A DNA stretch of 64,000 bases. It comes from Actinomycetota bacterium (lineage in GTDB: Bacteria > Actinomycetota > Acidimicrobiia > Acidimicrobiales > JAMCPL01). The translations under genes were made by a program, and so were the position numbers. The notes below the pieces were generated by a model. It saw only the letters and a list, made by a program, of their open reading frames with translations. It was not told the DNA's origin and made no database searches. Position 1 is the first letter of the stretch; every line of letters begins with the position of its first letter. Positions 54,807-63,720 of the stretch are shown here, piece by piece. The stretch spans positions 127,024 to 191,023 of the forward strand of contig JAMCPL010000008.1 in the NCBI GenBank assembly GCA_023379675.1. Reading direction: 5' to 3'.

Positions 54807-55841
54807 ATGCGCCCTGCAGGCCTCTGGGGAAGCCATGGGGAGGATGTCACGAGTACGGCACTTCTTTTTATCGTAAGCGTCGTTGCCATTGTGGTTGGTG
54901 CGGAACTCTTCACTAATGCAGTGGAATGGGCAGGGTTCCTGCTGGAGCTGGGTACCGGTGCTACCGGAAGCCTGCTGGCTGCGCTGGGTACGTCGCTGCC
55001 GGAGACCATTGTACCCATTGTGGCAATTGCAGCCGCCCGGCCGCATTCCACAGCGATAGCGACAGGGGCCGTACTCGGCTCGTCGTTCATGCTTCTTGGC
55101 CTGGGGGTGGCGATCACTGGCATGGCTGTGATTCTCCGCCGTTCCCAGCCGGTACTCTCAGTACCGAAGTCGCAGAGTCGTCTGGACCTGGGGGTATTTC
55201 TCGTCGCATTTTCCGGGTCCCTGGTAATCATGCCATTTGACCATGTGATCCATGTCATATGGGGATTTTGCCTGATCGTGGTGTATGCAGTGTATGTGGG
55301 CGTTACCCTAAAGAAGAGTACTTCAACGGGGGACATGCCCGAGCCGCTTCATGTTACGTTCCATCGTAGTGAGAAACCGCATTGGAGCCTGGTTACGTTG
55401 CAGCTCCTTCTATCGGTTGCCTGTCTTGTTGCCGGCTCGGATATTTTTGTGGCTCAGATCGGAATCGTGGCCACCAAGCTCCACGTCAATCCGCTTGTGC
55501 TTGCACTTGTCGTGATACCGCTGGCGACAGAGTTTCCGGAAACGCTGAATAGCGTACTCTGGGTGCGCTCCGGGTCTGATGGGTTGGCGTTTGGCAATGT
55601 AGCAGGATCTGCGGCATTTCAGAGCTGCGTCCTGGGCTTTGTGGCCGTGGTATTCACTCCCTGGCACCTTCCGGATACGGCTGTCGTAAGCGGTGTGCTT
55701 ACCGTGGTCACCGCTGGATACCTGCTGTTCGGGCTGTGGAACGGTCACAGCCGGGGTAGGTACCTTACCATGGCGGTTTTGCCCTGGGTGGTATTTGTAG
55801 TGTTCGAAATGGTAGCGGTGGTTTCTGCTCCTGCGCGCTGA
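54807..55841 (+). CDS. Sodium/calcium exchanger family protein
   Basis: CaCA-superfamily transporter (344 residues) with ten or so hydrophobic helices in two inverted halves. The first alpha-repeat contains GTSLPETIVPIVAIAA and the second PLATEFPETLNSVLWV; the central GTSLPE motif and the Glu of each half are the ion ligands in the family. It probably exchanges Ca2+ or another cation for Na+ or H+. It starts 27 bases after the NIL gene, converging on ctaF. Confidence 0.9.
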   Translation: MRPAGLWGSHGEDVTSTALLFIVSVVAIVVGAELFTNAVEWAGFLLELGTGATGSLLAALGTSLPETIVPIVAIAAARPHSTAIATGAVLGSSFMLLGLGVAITGMAVILRRSQPVLSVPKSQSRLDLGVFLVAFSGSLVIMPFDHVIHVIWGFCLIVVYAVYVGVTLKKSTSTGDMPEPLHVTFHRSEKPHWSLVTLQLLLSVACLVAGSDIFVAQIGIVATKLHVNPLVLALVVIPLATEFPETLNSVLWVRSGSDGLAFGNVAGSAAFQSCVLGFVAVVFTPWHLPDTAVVSGVLTVVTAGYLLFGLWNGHSRGRYLTMAVLPWVVFVVFEMVAVVSAPAR

Positions 55842-55850
55842 TCTATGGCT

Positions 55851-56243
55851 CTATATCGTGCCGCCACGCCTGGATTGCATTGTAACTCCTAACGTAGCCA
55901 CCACTATAAGACCTGCTCCAGGGGGAAGAAACCACCATCCGAACGCGAGTGCGAGTCCGGTAAGAAAAGCTCCGGCCCCAAACACCAGCGGCCACATGGA
56001 GCCATGCGGGAACGAGCCGATGACGCCTGCTCCCTCTTTCACAGTCGCATCGGGGCGATCCTCCGGTCTGGGCCTCATGCGTTTCGCCCACCAGTAATAA
56101 TATCCTCCTGGCAGTAGACCAAGCAGTACGGAACCTATGAGCATTGCCGTACCGGAGGGTTCTCCTGACCAGAACCAGTAGCCGACGGATACCACTGCCA
56201 TGAATATCCCGATGCTGATAAGGACGACTCCTTCGACCTTCAT
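55851..56243 (-). CDS. ctaF: Cytochrome c oxidase subunit IV, actinobacterial type
   Basis: 130 residues with four hydrophobic helices: MKVEGVVLISIGIFMAVVSVGYWFWSGEPSGTAMLIGSVLLGLLPGGYYYWWAKR, then GSMWPLVFGAGAFLTGLALAFGWWFLPPGAGLIVV. Both halves match the actinobacterial CtaF family. It lies three bases downstream of ctaD and belongs to the ctaCDF operon. Confidence 0.9.
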   Translation of the reverse strand: MKVEGVVLISIGIFMAVVSVGYWFWSGEPSGTAMLIGSVLLGLLPGGYYYWWAKRMRPRPEDRPDATVKEGAGVIGSFPHGSMWPLVFGAGAFLTGLALAFGWWFLPPGAGLIVVATLGVTMQSRRGGTI

Positions 56244-56246
56244 CTG

Positions 56247-57983
56247 TCAATCCCCTCCGTCGTCGCCGCTAGCACCGGTTGGAGGCGATGCATGCTTGTC
56301 GTTGTTGTCACTTTTGTGAGCTGGTATGGCTACGGCATCTGGGTGGTTGTAGTCCCAGACCGGTCGTTCCGAGCGAATGGGTGGGATCCGCGTAAAATTG
56401 TGCGTCGGAGGGGGCGAACTTGTAAACCATTCCAAAGTGGTACCGTCCCAGGGATTGTTGGGCGCAGGTACCTTTTTGTCCCAAGAGAGGTAGACATTCA
56501 AGAGGAATACAAGGAATGAGACACCGGTGATATCCGCACCGACGGTTGCGGCGATGTTCAGTGCATGCCACCCCATGCCTGTATTGTACACTGCCACACG
56601 CCTTGGCATGCCGTGCAGGCCGAGGATATACCATGGGATCACGGTGGCGTTTACACCTACAAACAGCAGCCAGAACTGTACCTTACCTATCCTGTCATTG
56701 AGGTACCAGCCGAACATTTTGGGCCACCAGAAGTACAGTGCACCGATTGCTGCAATTACCAGGGCAAATATTACGCTGTGAAAGTGGGCCACTACGAAGT
56801 AAGTGTCATGCATCTGAAAATCGACTGGTGGAGATGCGAGGAACATCCCCGTAAGACCACCGATCAGGAAGGTGATGAGAAAACCTATCGCGCAGAGCAT
56901 GGGGGTGGTAAAGGTGATCTGGCCTCTCCACATGGTGGCTATCCAGTTGAAGAACTTGATTCCGGTTGGTACCGCGATCAGCAGGGACAGCAACGAGAAG
57001 AACGGCAGCAACACCACTCCAGTTGTAAACATGTGGTGTCCCCATACTCCAGTGGATAGTGCCGCTATCGCAAGTGTGGCAAACACCATACCCTTGTAGC
57101 CGAATATCGGCTTTTTTGAAAAGACCGGTATAATCTCTGTGATTACCCCGAAGAATGGCAATGCCAGTATATAGACTTCCGGATGTCCCCAGAACCAGAA
57201 CAGATTCTGCCACAAGACCGGGACCCCACCACCTTTGACGGAAAAGATATCCATACCGAAATGCCGGTCTGCGTAGAGCATGACGAGAGCGCTGGTAAGT
57301 ACTGGGAAGGCAATCAGGATGAGTATCGCGGTCACCAGCATGTTCCATACGAATATCGGCATTCTGAACATTGTCATACCAGGTGCTCGTAGGTAGAAGA
57401 TTGTAGTTACCAGGTTGACGCCTGTAAAAATAGCGGAAAAACCGGTAAGGATCAGTGCCGCTATCCATGCATCAGGTCCAGCACCAGGGGAATTGACAGC
57501 ACTGGAAAGCGGTGCGTAAGCTACCCATCCGAAATCAGCAGCTCCGCTTGCAGTAAAGAAACCCAGAAGCATGATGATCGATCCACCCAGATACAGCCAG
57601 TACGAGAGAGCGTTAAGCCTTGGAAATGCCATGTCGGGCGCCCCGATCTGCAGCGGTACTACATAGTTGGCCAGTCCACCGAATGCGAACGGACCTACAA
57701 ACAGGTAGATCATGATACTACCGTGCATGGTGAACAGCTCGTTGTATTGCTGGAACGACAGGAGGGAGCTGTGCGGGCTGGCCAGCTGGGCGCGTATCAG
57801 CAACGCCATTGCCCCACCAATAATCATGAGGGCAAGGGATGTAAACATGTACGATTTACCGATTACCTTGTGATCTGTGCTGGTAAGCCACTTTACCAGG
57901 CCGCTCGGTTCGGCGTGATGGACAGGTTCAGGTCGGCTTTGAGCAGGTGCAGGTGCAGTGGCTTTTTCTTCCAGAATGGTCAT
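56247..57983 (-). CDS. ctaD: Cytochrome c oxidase subunit I
   Basis: Heme-copper oxidase catalytic subunit (578 residues). Twelve membrane helices; heme and CuB ligands appear in MHGSIMIYLF, WGHPEVYILALPFFG (His-Tyr cross-link site), WGHHMFTTG and VAHFHSVIF. It reduces oxygen to water while pumping protons. A long polar C-terminus rich in Pro/Ser/His/Asp follows the last helix. It lies between ctaC (upstream) and ctaF on the same strand. Confidence 0.97.
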   Translation of the reverse strand: MTILEEKATAPAPAQSRPEPVHHAEPSGLVKWLTSTDHKVIGKSYMFTSLALMIIGGAMALLIRAQLASPHSSLLSFQQYNELFTMHGSIMIYLFVGPFAFGGLANYVVPLQIGAPDMAFPRLNALSYWLYLGGSIIMLLGFFTASGAADFGWVAYAPLSSAVNSPGAGPDAWIAALILTGFSAIFTGVNLVTTIFYLRAPGMTMFRMPIFVWNMLVTAILILIAFPVLTSALVMLYADRHFGMDIFSVKGGGVPVLWQNLFWFWGHPEVYILALPFFGVITEIIPVFSKKPIFGYKGMVFATLAIAALSTGVWGHHMFTTGVVLLPFFSLLSLLIAVPTGIKFFNWIATMWRGQITFTTPMLCAIGFLITFLIGGLTGMFLASPPVDFQMHDTYFVVAHFHSVIFALVIAAIGALYFWWPKMFGWYLNDRIGKVQFWLLFVGVNATVIPWYILGLHGMPRRVAVYNTGMGWHALNIAATVGADITGVSFLVFLLNVYLSWDKKVPAPNNPWDGTTLEWFTSSPPPTHNFTRIPPIRSERPVWDYNHPDAVAIPAHKSDNNDKHASPPTGASGDDGGD

Positions 57984-58011
57984 CTTGGTGATCCTTCGTA
58001 TAATGTCTCAC

Positions 58012-58854
58012 TCATATCTTGGTCCTAGAATTGGTCGATCTGACCTTGACGATAGGCGACGGCTGCTTTGCCACGACTTTATCGTGTCCGAGAGCCTGCT
58101 GCTGGTGCACCCAGGCTTGAAACTGTGCAGGAGGTACTGACTTCACTCGGAAAAGCATCTCAGCATGATATAGGCCGCAGAACTGCGTGCACTGTCCCTG
58201 GTACGTGGCTGAGTGGCGTACGGTCAGATCGAAGACATTGATGACGCCAGGCTGAGCGTATCTGCTGAAATTGAACTGGCGGACGTAGAAGCCATGGACG
58301 ACATCGGCCGAGACCAGGGTGATGCGAGCGGTCTTGCCGGTCGGGAGCACCATCTCTGGATTTTGCAGGGTAACGCCATGCACGTCCACATGTAATTGCG
58401 GGTAATCGAAGTTCCATCCCCACTGGAAGGCGGTAACCTTTACTTGTACATACGGGTTGGAGCTGACTGCATCCACTCTGTTCTCCACGCCTACGGTAAA
58501 AAAGAAAACTAGCAATACGATAATGATAGGGATGACCGTATAGGTGATTTCCAAGGGGATATGGTACTGGAACTGGCGAGGCATTGCATCTGATCGCTTC
58601 TTGTAGCGAAATACCGACCACAAGATCAAACTGAGAGTAATGCCTCCCACTACGATGGCCGTGGTGAAGAGCCCGGCATAGAGTAGGTGGGTATCGTGTC
58701 CCTGGGTCGTGGCTCCCTTGTAGCCACCGTAGCTGGGCAGGCTGCAGGCAGAGAGCAACAACCCGAGCGATGACACTAAGATGGCGGGACGTAGATGCCT
58801 TGATAGGCGGGTTCCGCTAGGCCGTTCCACACTGAGATGAGTCATACAGCACAT
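58012..58854 (-). CDS. ctaC: Cytochrome c oxidase subunit II
   Basis: 280 residues. The signal LVSSLGLLLSACSLPS has a lipobox (LSAC), two membrane helices follow (about 60-80, 105-125), and the CuA domain carries VVHGFYVRQFNF and CTQFCGLYHAEMLF, which provide the Cys, His and Met copper ligands. It accepts electrons from cytochrome c. ATG at 58845 is an alternative start. Confidence 0.95.
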   Translation of the reverse strand: MCCMTHLSVERPSGTRLSRHLRPAILVSSLGLLLSACSLPSYGGYKGATTQGHDTHLLYAGLFTTAIVVGGITLSLILWSVFRYKKRSDAMPRQFQYHIPLEITYTVIPIIIVLLVFFFTVGVENRVDAVSSNPYVQVKVTAFQWGWNFDYPQLHVDVHGVTLQNPEMVLPTGKTARITLVSADVVHGFYVRQFNFSRYAQPGVINVFDLTVRHSATYQGQCTQFCGLYHAEMLFRVKSVPPAQFQAWVHQQQALGHDKVVAKQPSPIVKVRSTNSRTKI

Positions 58855-59093
58855 AATACTAGTCTCTTGGGGACATAGGAAAGTCGACGCTATAATCTAA
58901 GGTAGGTACCTGTTAGGGCACTATGGCCATCGTCAAGAGAGTAAAGAGGCTGGAGGCAGAGTAACCAGCCAGATGCGTAATCCGGCATCAGAGAAACGAG
59001 CGGATATTTGCTGATGGTTTGCAGAACGGAACAGTCTCTGAAAGCTGGTGGCGGCGCAACTTGATGTCGGCGAGAGGCGGCAACTACCAGCGC

Positions 59094-60509
59094 TTACTTA
59101 TGTACCGGAGTGAGCCGGCTGTAGTAATCGCCCAAGCGATGCCGCTCCGCCAGCCAGAAGATGATGGCTATCACACCAAAGGCCGCCCCCAGAACGCAAG
59201 TGGCAATCCAGCCTTCCTTAGTATAAAGGATTGCCGAAGTTGCTGAGCCTATCGCTCCACCGATGAAGTACGAGGTCATGTATATGGTCGTGATACGGCT
59301 TTGTGCATGAGGACGAAGCCGGTAGATGAGCGATTGGTTGGAGACTTGCGCTCCCCATACGCCGAGATCGACCAGAATGATCCCTGCCAGCAAGGCCAGA
59401 AGTGATGTTCTGCCCAGAGCGAGCAGACCGAAAGCCAGTGTAGTGGCGGAAAAAAATACTATGGAGGCAATACGGGCGTGACCCTGGTCGGTGAGTTTGC
59501 CCGCCACGGAAGCGCAGAGAGCGCCAGTGGCTCCTGCTAGACCAAACATGCCTATCTCTATGGTGTCGTAATGGTATGGCGCCCCCGAGAGCAAAAAGGC
59601 CAGATTGGTCCAGAGCACGCTGAACGCCGCGAAGCTGGTAGCGCCGTAGAGTGACCGCCGCCTGAGCACCGGCTCTTCGAGAAAGAGTGCAACGACTGAG
59701 TGCAGGAGCCGCCGGTAACCATGCTTGAATTGCGGTTGCAAACGAGGTAGTACGTACCCGAGCAGGAGTGCCATTGCCAGCATTGCTGCAGCTGCCGTCC
59801 AGTAGATGCTTCTCCATCCGGCCACCTGGGCCAGTGCTCCGGATATGGTTCGGGCGAGTACTATGCCGAGCAGCAATCCGCTCATTGTCCGTCCCACCAT
59901 TGCACCCCTACTTTCTTCTGTGGACACTGTGGCCACGAAAGAAACGAGTACCTGTGCCACCACGGAAGTGGCGCCTATGGCCACAGCCAGCATTTCAAGC
60001 AGGATCAAGGAGGGGGACATGGCGAATGCTGCGAGCGCCACGGCTGACAGGACGAGGAGTGCGAGGACCATCCTTCGTCTTTCCACGAGATCTCCGAGAG
60101 GAACGAGCAACATTAGACCGGCGGCAAATCCCAGTTGGGACGTGGTAACCAGTAATCCTGCCGCTGCGGGCGTGGTCCTGAAATCGATGCTTATGGCGTG
60201 AAGTAGAGGTTGGACGTAGTAGAGGTTGGCTACCACCAATCCACCTGCAGCAGCTATGATCACTACGATCCAATTGGGCAGTCCGGCTCCAGGCTTTGCA
60301 TAGGAAGTCTTGTGAGAGAGCATGCTCCGTCGATCGGGTCGTTTGCTCTCCTGCCTGGTCTTCATGCTATCCTGCTGCATGTGCGGTGGGGCAGGCATTT
60401 CGGACATGGAATGCGGAGGAGTGAATTTGTGCTGCACATAACCATTGTAAACGGGCATGTCAGCCGATCGGCTCCATTCTATTTCATCACGCCGGACACC
60501 CACTGGCAA
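59094..60509 (-). CDS. Major facilitator superfamily transporter
   Basis: 471 residues with 12 predicted membrane helices, starting near residue 80 (NWIVVIIAAAGGLVVANLYYVQPLLHAI). The A-like motif GDLVERRRMVLALLVLSAVALA after TM2 is typical of MFS drug/sugar-efflux transporters; VANLYYVQPLL is seen in the YnfM/arabinose-efflux-like group. The first 75 residues are polar and Met/His/Pro-rich (MSEMPAPPHMQQDSM), so a downstream start (about 60342, 60307) is quite possible. Transcribed alone. Substrate unknown. Confidence 0.88.
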   Translation of the reverse strand: MPVGVRRDEIEWSRSADMPVYNGYVQHKFTPPHSMSEMPAPPHMQQDSMKTRQESKRPDRRSMLSHKTSYAKPGAGLPNWIVVIIAAAGGLVVANLYYVQPLLHAISIDFRTTPAAAGLLVTTSQLGFAAGLMLLVPLGDLVERRRMVLALLVLSAVALAAFAMSPSLILLEMLAVAIGATSVVAQVLVSFVATVSTEESRGAMVGRTMSGLLLGIVLARTISGALAQVAGWRSIYWTAAAAMLAMALLLGYVLPRLQPQFKHGYRRLLHSVVALFLEEPVLRRRSLYGATSFAAFSVLWTNLAFLLSGAPYHYDTIEIGMFGLAGATGALCASVAGKLTDQGHARIASIVFFSATTLAFGLLALGRTSLLALLAGIILVDLGVWGAQVSNQSLIYRLRPHAQSRITTIYMTSYFIGGAIGSATSAILYTKEGWIATCVLGAAFGVIAIIFWLAERHRLGDYYSRLTPVHK

Positions 60510-60658
60510 TAGGTGTGCATTTTAAGAATGAAGCCGTAAAGGGCCTCTTACTGTTTGGTGGCCCGTCCCGCAAAACAACAGCGCGTTCTCACCGGCACGA
60601 TACCTCCCATTACAAGAGACACGAACCCGTTGTCTACTCGCTAGACTTGGCCGAGCAT

Positions 60659-60898
60659 CTATTCGGTCTTGTTGTTACTGGAATCCGTGTTGCTGTTGCT
60701 GTTGTTGCTGTTGCTGTTCTGTTCGGGCTGGTCCGCCTTACCGCCCTCTTCGACGGCCTTCTTGAATTCGTGAGACGCCGATCCCAGGGAACGGGCAAGT
60801 TTGGGCAACTGGCTGCCTCCAAAGAGCAGTACCACTGCGAGCAATACAACAACAACAATATCGGGACCAAATATGTCAGCTATGAGCACTCCGTGCAC
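60659..60898 (-). CDS. tatA: Sec-independent translocase protein TatA
   Basis: A 79-residue TatA/TatE: one membrane helix VVVVLLAVVLLFGGSQLPKLARSLGSASHEFKKAVEEG (FGxxxLP hinge, then the amphipathic helix). A tail of alternating Asn/Ser follows. I start it at GTG 60898, with GAGGAGG five bases away; the frame runs upstream but that part is not homologous. TatC is not in this window. Confidence 0.92.
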   Translation of the reverse strand: MHGVLIADIFGPDIVVVVLLAVVLLFGGSQLPKLARSLGSASHEFKKAVEEGGKADQPEQNSNSNNSNSNTDSSNNKTE

Positions 60899-61081
60899 AT
60901 CAACCTCCTCTGCTTGTGCAATTGTCCAGTGGACGATTGCATGACCAGTCGAGTACAACTGCATCGACCGGTGCAATTGCACTACAACTACATTTGAGTC
61001 TATACCACAATTATATTGCTTGCATTGCACGCGGAGTAGGTGTTTACCATGTGTGGTACGTACGTAATGCTATGAATAGGA

Positions 61082-61525
61082 TTATCCTGCAAGAAATATG
61101 CCCAGTACAAGCGCAACGACGGATGACAGTCCTGCCACGGCGCCCCATACCGCCATTGCTCGCCTGTTCTTTGTTTTCGAGTGGAGCAAGGTGCTTGCTC
61201 CTGCCAGCAGGACCACGCCAATTTTGACCCACAGTACGATCCACCAAGTGGAATTTTCCGGCCCACCGATGGCAAGTATATTCCATATACCTGTAAGCAC
61301 CAGTATGGCGTATGCAGGCCATAGAATCCTTGCCAGTGCCCTCGCAATGAGAGTAGGTGCTTCTGCACCGAATTTCCTGACTGTAGGCAGCAGCCCGAGC
61401 ACTGTGAATTGCCCGCCTACCCATATTGTTGCTGCCAGTACGTGAAGTGATAGCCGGATGGCCTTTACGGCAGGAGCCAGAGTACCTGCAGCCAGTTGGC
61501 CGAAGCTATTTCCATGAATTGCCAT
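61082..61525 (-). CDS. CopD-like four-helix membrane protein
   Basis: 147 residues with four hydrophobic helices. IRLSLHVLAATIWVGGQFTVLGLLP (with the conserved His and WVGG) and LTGIWNIL, WIVLWVKIGVVLLAGASTLLH match the CopD/DUF2269-type family of integral membrane proteins that may bind heme or copper. Single gene between tatA and the crotonase. Function only suggested by the family. Confidence 0.82.
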   Translation of the reverse strand: MAIHGNSFGQLAAGTLAPAVKAIRLSLHVLAATIWVGGQFTVLGLLPTVRKFGAEAPTLIARALARILWPAYAILVLTGIWNILAIGGPENSTWWIVLWVKIGVVLLAGASTLLHSKTKNRRAMAVWGAVAGLSSVVALVLGIFLAG

Positions 61526-61593
61526 GACAACACGTCGCTACGATATGGTAACGGTAGCAGCTACTCCGCTGACGTTTCAGCTGCCGGCGGGTG

Positions 61594-62364
61594 CTACTTG
61601 CCTTGCCAGTTGGGCTTGCGCTTCTCAGCGAATGCGGTGGGACCCTCAATTGCATCCGCAGAGGTGAACACCGCGCCAACGGCTTCGCTATTGAGTTTCC
61701 ATCCATCCTCCTCGGTCATGAAAACTGACTCCCGGATTACCTTTTTTGACCAACGTACGGCGAGGGGGGCGTTCGCCGCTATGGCCCCAGCAAGTGCCAA
61801 CGCCTCGTCCATCAAGCGGTCGGCCGGTACAACCCTGTTCACGAGGCCAAGTTCTCTCGCCCTGGCTGCGCTGACCGGTTCGCCGGTCAGCGCCATTTCG
61901 AGGGCGAAGGCGAGCGGGACCCTGCGTTGGAGTCTTATGAGGCCGCCCGCGCCGGCAATAAGACCACGTTTCACTTCCGGGATACCGAACGTGGCATGTT
62001 CTGCTGCTACGATAAGATCGCAGGCTAGGGCAATTTCGCACCCCCCTCCCAGAGCTGAGCCATTGACGGCTGCGATAATCGGTTTGGGGAAATCCCTCTG
62101 CACTATGCCTGCAAAGCCTCCCTTGGCACCGATTATGGATGCTCCCTCACCGGCAGCGAAAGCCTTGAGATCCATGCCGGCGGAGAACGATTTATCGCCT
62201 GCTCCGGTAAGTATGACTACCCAAGCATCTTCGGTATCGGCTATCTCATCGAATGCTTCGGAGAGTTTCGAGGTCACCTCACCGTTGATTGCGTTCCTAG
62301 CCTCCGGGCGATCAATGGTGATGATTTCTACGTGACCCTTGCGATCCCGTTCTACGACTGGCAT
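61594..62364 (-). CDS. Enoyl-CoA hydratase/isomerase (crotonase family)
   Basis: 256 residues. RPEARNAINGEVTSKLSEAF, oxyanion-hole motifs SFSAGMDLKAFAAG and VNGSALGGGCEIALACDLIVAAE, and FGIPEVKRGLIAGAGG, which keeps the catalytic Glu in PEVKRG. This makes true hydratase chemistry more likely than for the crotonase at 28657. The C-terminal GAVFTSADAIEGPTAFAEKRKPNW is standard. AAGGAGG lies upstream of the start. Confidence 0.92.
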   Translation of the reverse strand: MPVVERDRKGHVEIITIDRPEARNAINGEVTSKLSEAFDEIADTEDAWVVILTGAGDKSFSAGMDLKAFAAGEGASIIGAKGGFAGIVQRDFPKPIIAAVNGSALGGGCEIALACDLIVAAEHATFGIPEVKRGLIAGAGGLIRLQRRVPLAFALEMALTGEPVSAARARELGLVNRVVPADRLMDEALALAGAIAANAPLAVRWSKKVIRESVFMTEEDGWKLNSEAVGAVFTSADAIEGPTAFAEKRKPNWQGK

Positions 62365-62858
62365 AGATTTTTACCTCCTTACAATTGACTCGTACTTACA
62401 ATTGGCACTTACGATACACTACCCTACTCCATCAATCGGCATACCGGATGAGTCCCACGTACGGCGACCTTCCTGCCCACCAGGTTCACACCTTGTCGTG
62501 CCCAGTTTGCGTCACTTACCGCGTGCCAACAATCCGCCAACCATCGTCCAGAGATATGATGGCCGGTATATTTTTGGGATTTCCTGCGGCATTCACAATG
62601 ATTGTGGATGCCGCCACTACGCCGTTGTGGGTATCTTCATCTAATCCTTCAATCGCCGGAATCTATGTTGTATCTACAGATGCCTGTTTTGCTACGCTGG
62701 CGGATGGTGCACTTTCTAGTGGCCTGACGCTCTGCCTGTGTATCTTATGCCGTAGTTTCAGCTTATACGTATGCTTTGGATTTCCATCCTACCGTGGGAG
62801 CAGCCCATTGAATACGAATGCCACGACAAAGTCAGCTACGACATCTGCGGAGTGCCCG
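62365..62858. other. 494-base spacer without a convincing gene
   Basis: A 168-codon plus-strand frame covers most of it (62385-62891), but its residues are Ser/Cys/Thr-rich without domain pattern and it runs antisense to the TetR remnant at its end. I consider it chance. No RNA gene or promoter stands out. Confidence 0.4.
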
Positions 62859-63360
62859 TCATCGGTTACAAGCCTTCTGTGTGCGATCTGACCTACCAGT
62901 GAAACCATGCAGAATGCCACCATACGGGATGGGCCAGCTATGATCCTTTATGATCCTTCCCTCTGCCTGTGCGTCTTTCACCATTACCTCTATGTCGCTT
63001 ATGAAGCTTTCATCTATATGGAAAAGATGCTTCTCGAAACGGTCTCCGTGTGCGCATGAATCCCTGAACAGCAATTTGACTACGGCCTGATCGTACTCGC
63101 AGAACTCCAGTGTTGCCCGAACCGCCTCTTTCAAGTGCGCAAGTTCTGAGAGCTGATCGGACGATGCCAGTACATTGGACACATGCCGGCGAAGGAGCTT
63201 TTCTTCGTTTCCCATAAGCGCGTGGAAGAGCGATTCCTTGGTGTCGAAATACCAGTAGATGGAGCCATGCGAGGTAAACATTCACGCCCGCTCCACGGAC
63301 ACGACTTGCAGGTGCGTGGGCGCTTGGAGATGGCGAACGGCTCGAGTTGTGACGCATGAA
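62859..63360 (-). pseudogene. TetR-family regulator with an interrupted DNA-binding domain
   Basis: The frame from 63281 down has TSHGSIYWYFDTKESLFHALMGNEEKLLRRHV, the end of a TetR helix-turn-helix, and a helical ligand domain. The part that should come first, THLQVVSVERA, is in the same frame but separated by TGA at 63282-63284. Further upstream the sequence loses TetR character, so the first DNA-binding helix cannot be found. A single substitution plus an older lesion would explain it. Confidence 0.65.
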
Positions 63361-63505
63361 GTCGACGGGCGATCACGTGGTGGCCAGCGGCATCCAGGCG
63401 TCGCTTCGGAACAAGCCGGCAATGGCGCGGAAGGGGTCCTTCCTCCATGCATTTCCGTCGAAGAAGCCGTATCCCGGTCACAGCCCACTCCACGGATCCA
63501 TCCAA

Positions 63506-63607
63506 GGGATCCGCCAGGACCAGGCAAGAGGGAAGGAAGTAGGGCACAAGCTCAAGTCACTGATGCCCAGCCAACAGTGTTGGTGGGATCCGCCAGGACC
63601 AGCCAAG
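63506..63607. repeat. 23-bp direct repeat in gene-poor DNA
   Basis: Copies at 63506-63528 and 63585-63607 both start GGGATCCGCCAGGACCAG and differ at one position. The spacing is 79 bases. No inverted arrangement or duplication of neighbouring sequence supports a mobile element. Confidence 0.75.
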
Positions 63608-63673
63608 GAAATAAGATACATAGAACGCCAACCCCGCCTTATACCAGCATGGCAGGCATATAACCAGTATCGC

Positions 63674-63702
63674 TTGACAAAACGATGCTATCTGATTACA
63701 AT
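63674..63702 (+). promoter_or_regulatory. Strong promoter for the gene at the right edge
   Basis: TTGACA (63674-63679) and TACAAT (63697-63702) are 17 bases apart. A start site near 63709 would leave about 12 bases before ATG 63721. Confidence 0.7.
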
Positions 63703-63720
63703 TGTTTGTGTTATGAGTGC

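Noticed and set aside
58891..58970. TATAAT followed by a 13-codon ORF upstream of ctaC, on the plus strand
   Set aside because: The -35 is weak (TTGGGG), the ORF has no ribosome-binding site, and nothing else supports a transcript.
60541..60565. GGGCC...GGCCC inverted repeat downstream of tatA
   Set aside because: Five-base stem with a 14-base loop and no T-run; too weak to call a terminator.
62385..62891. 168-codon plus-strand frame right of the second crotonase
   Set aside because: Long but without domain pattern, Cys/Ser/Thr-rich, and antisense to the TetR remnant.
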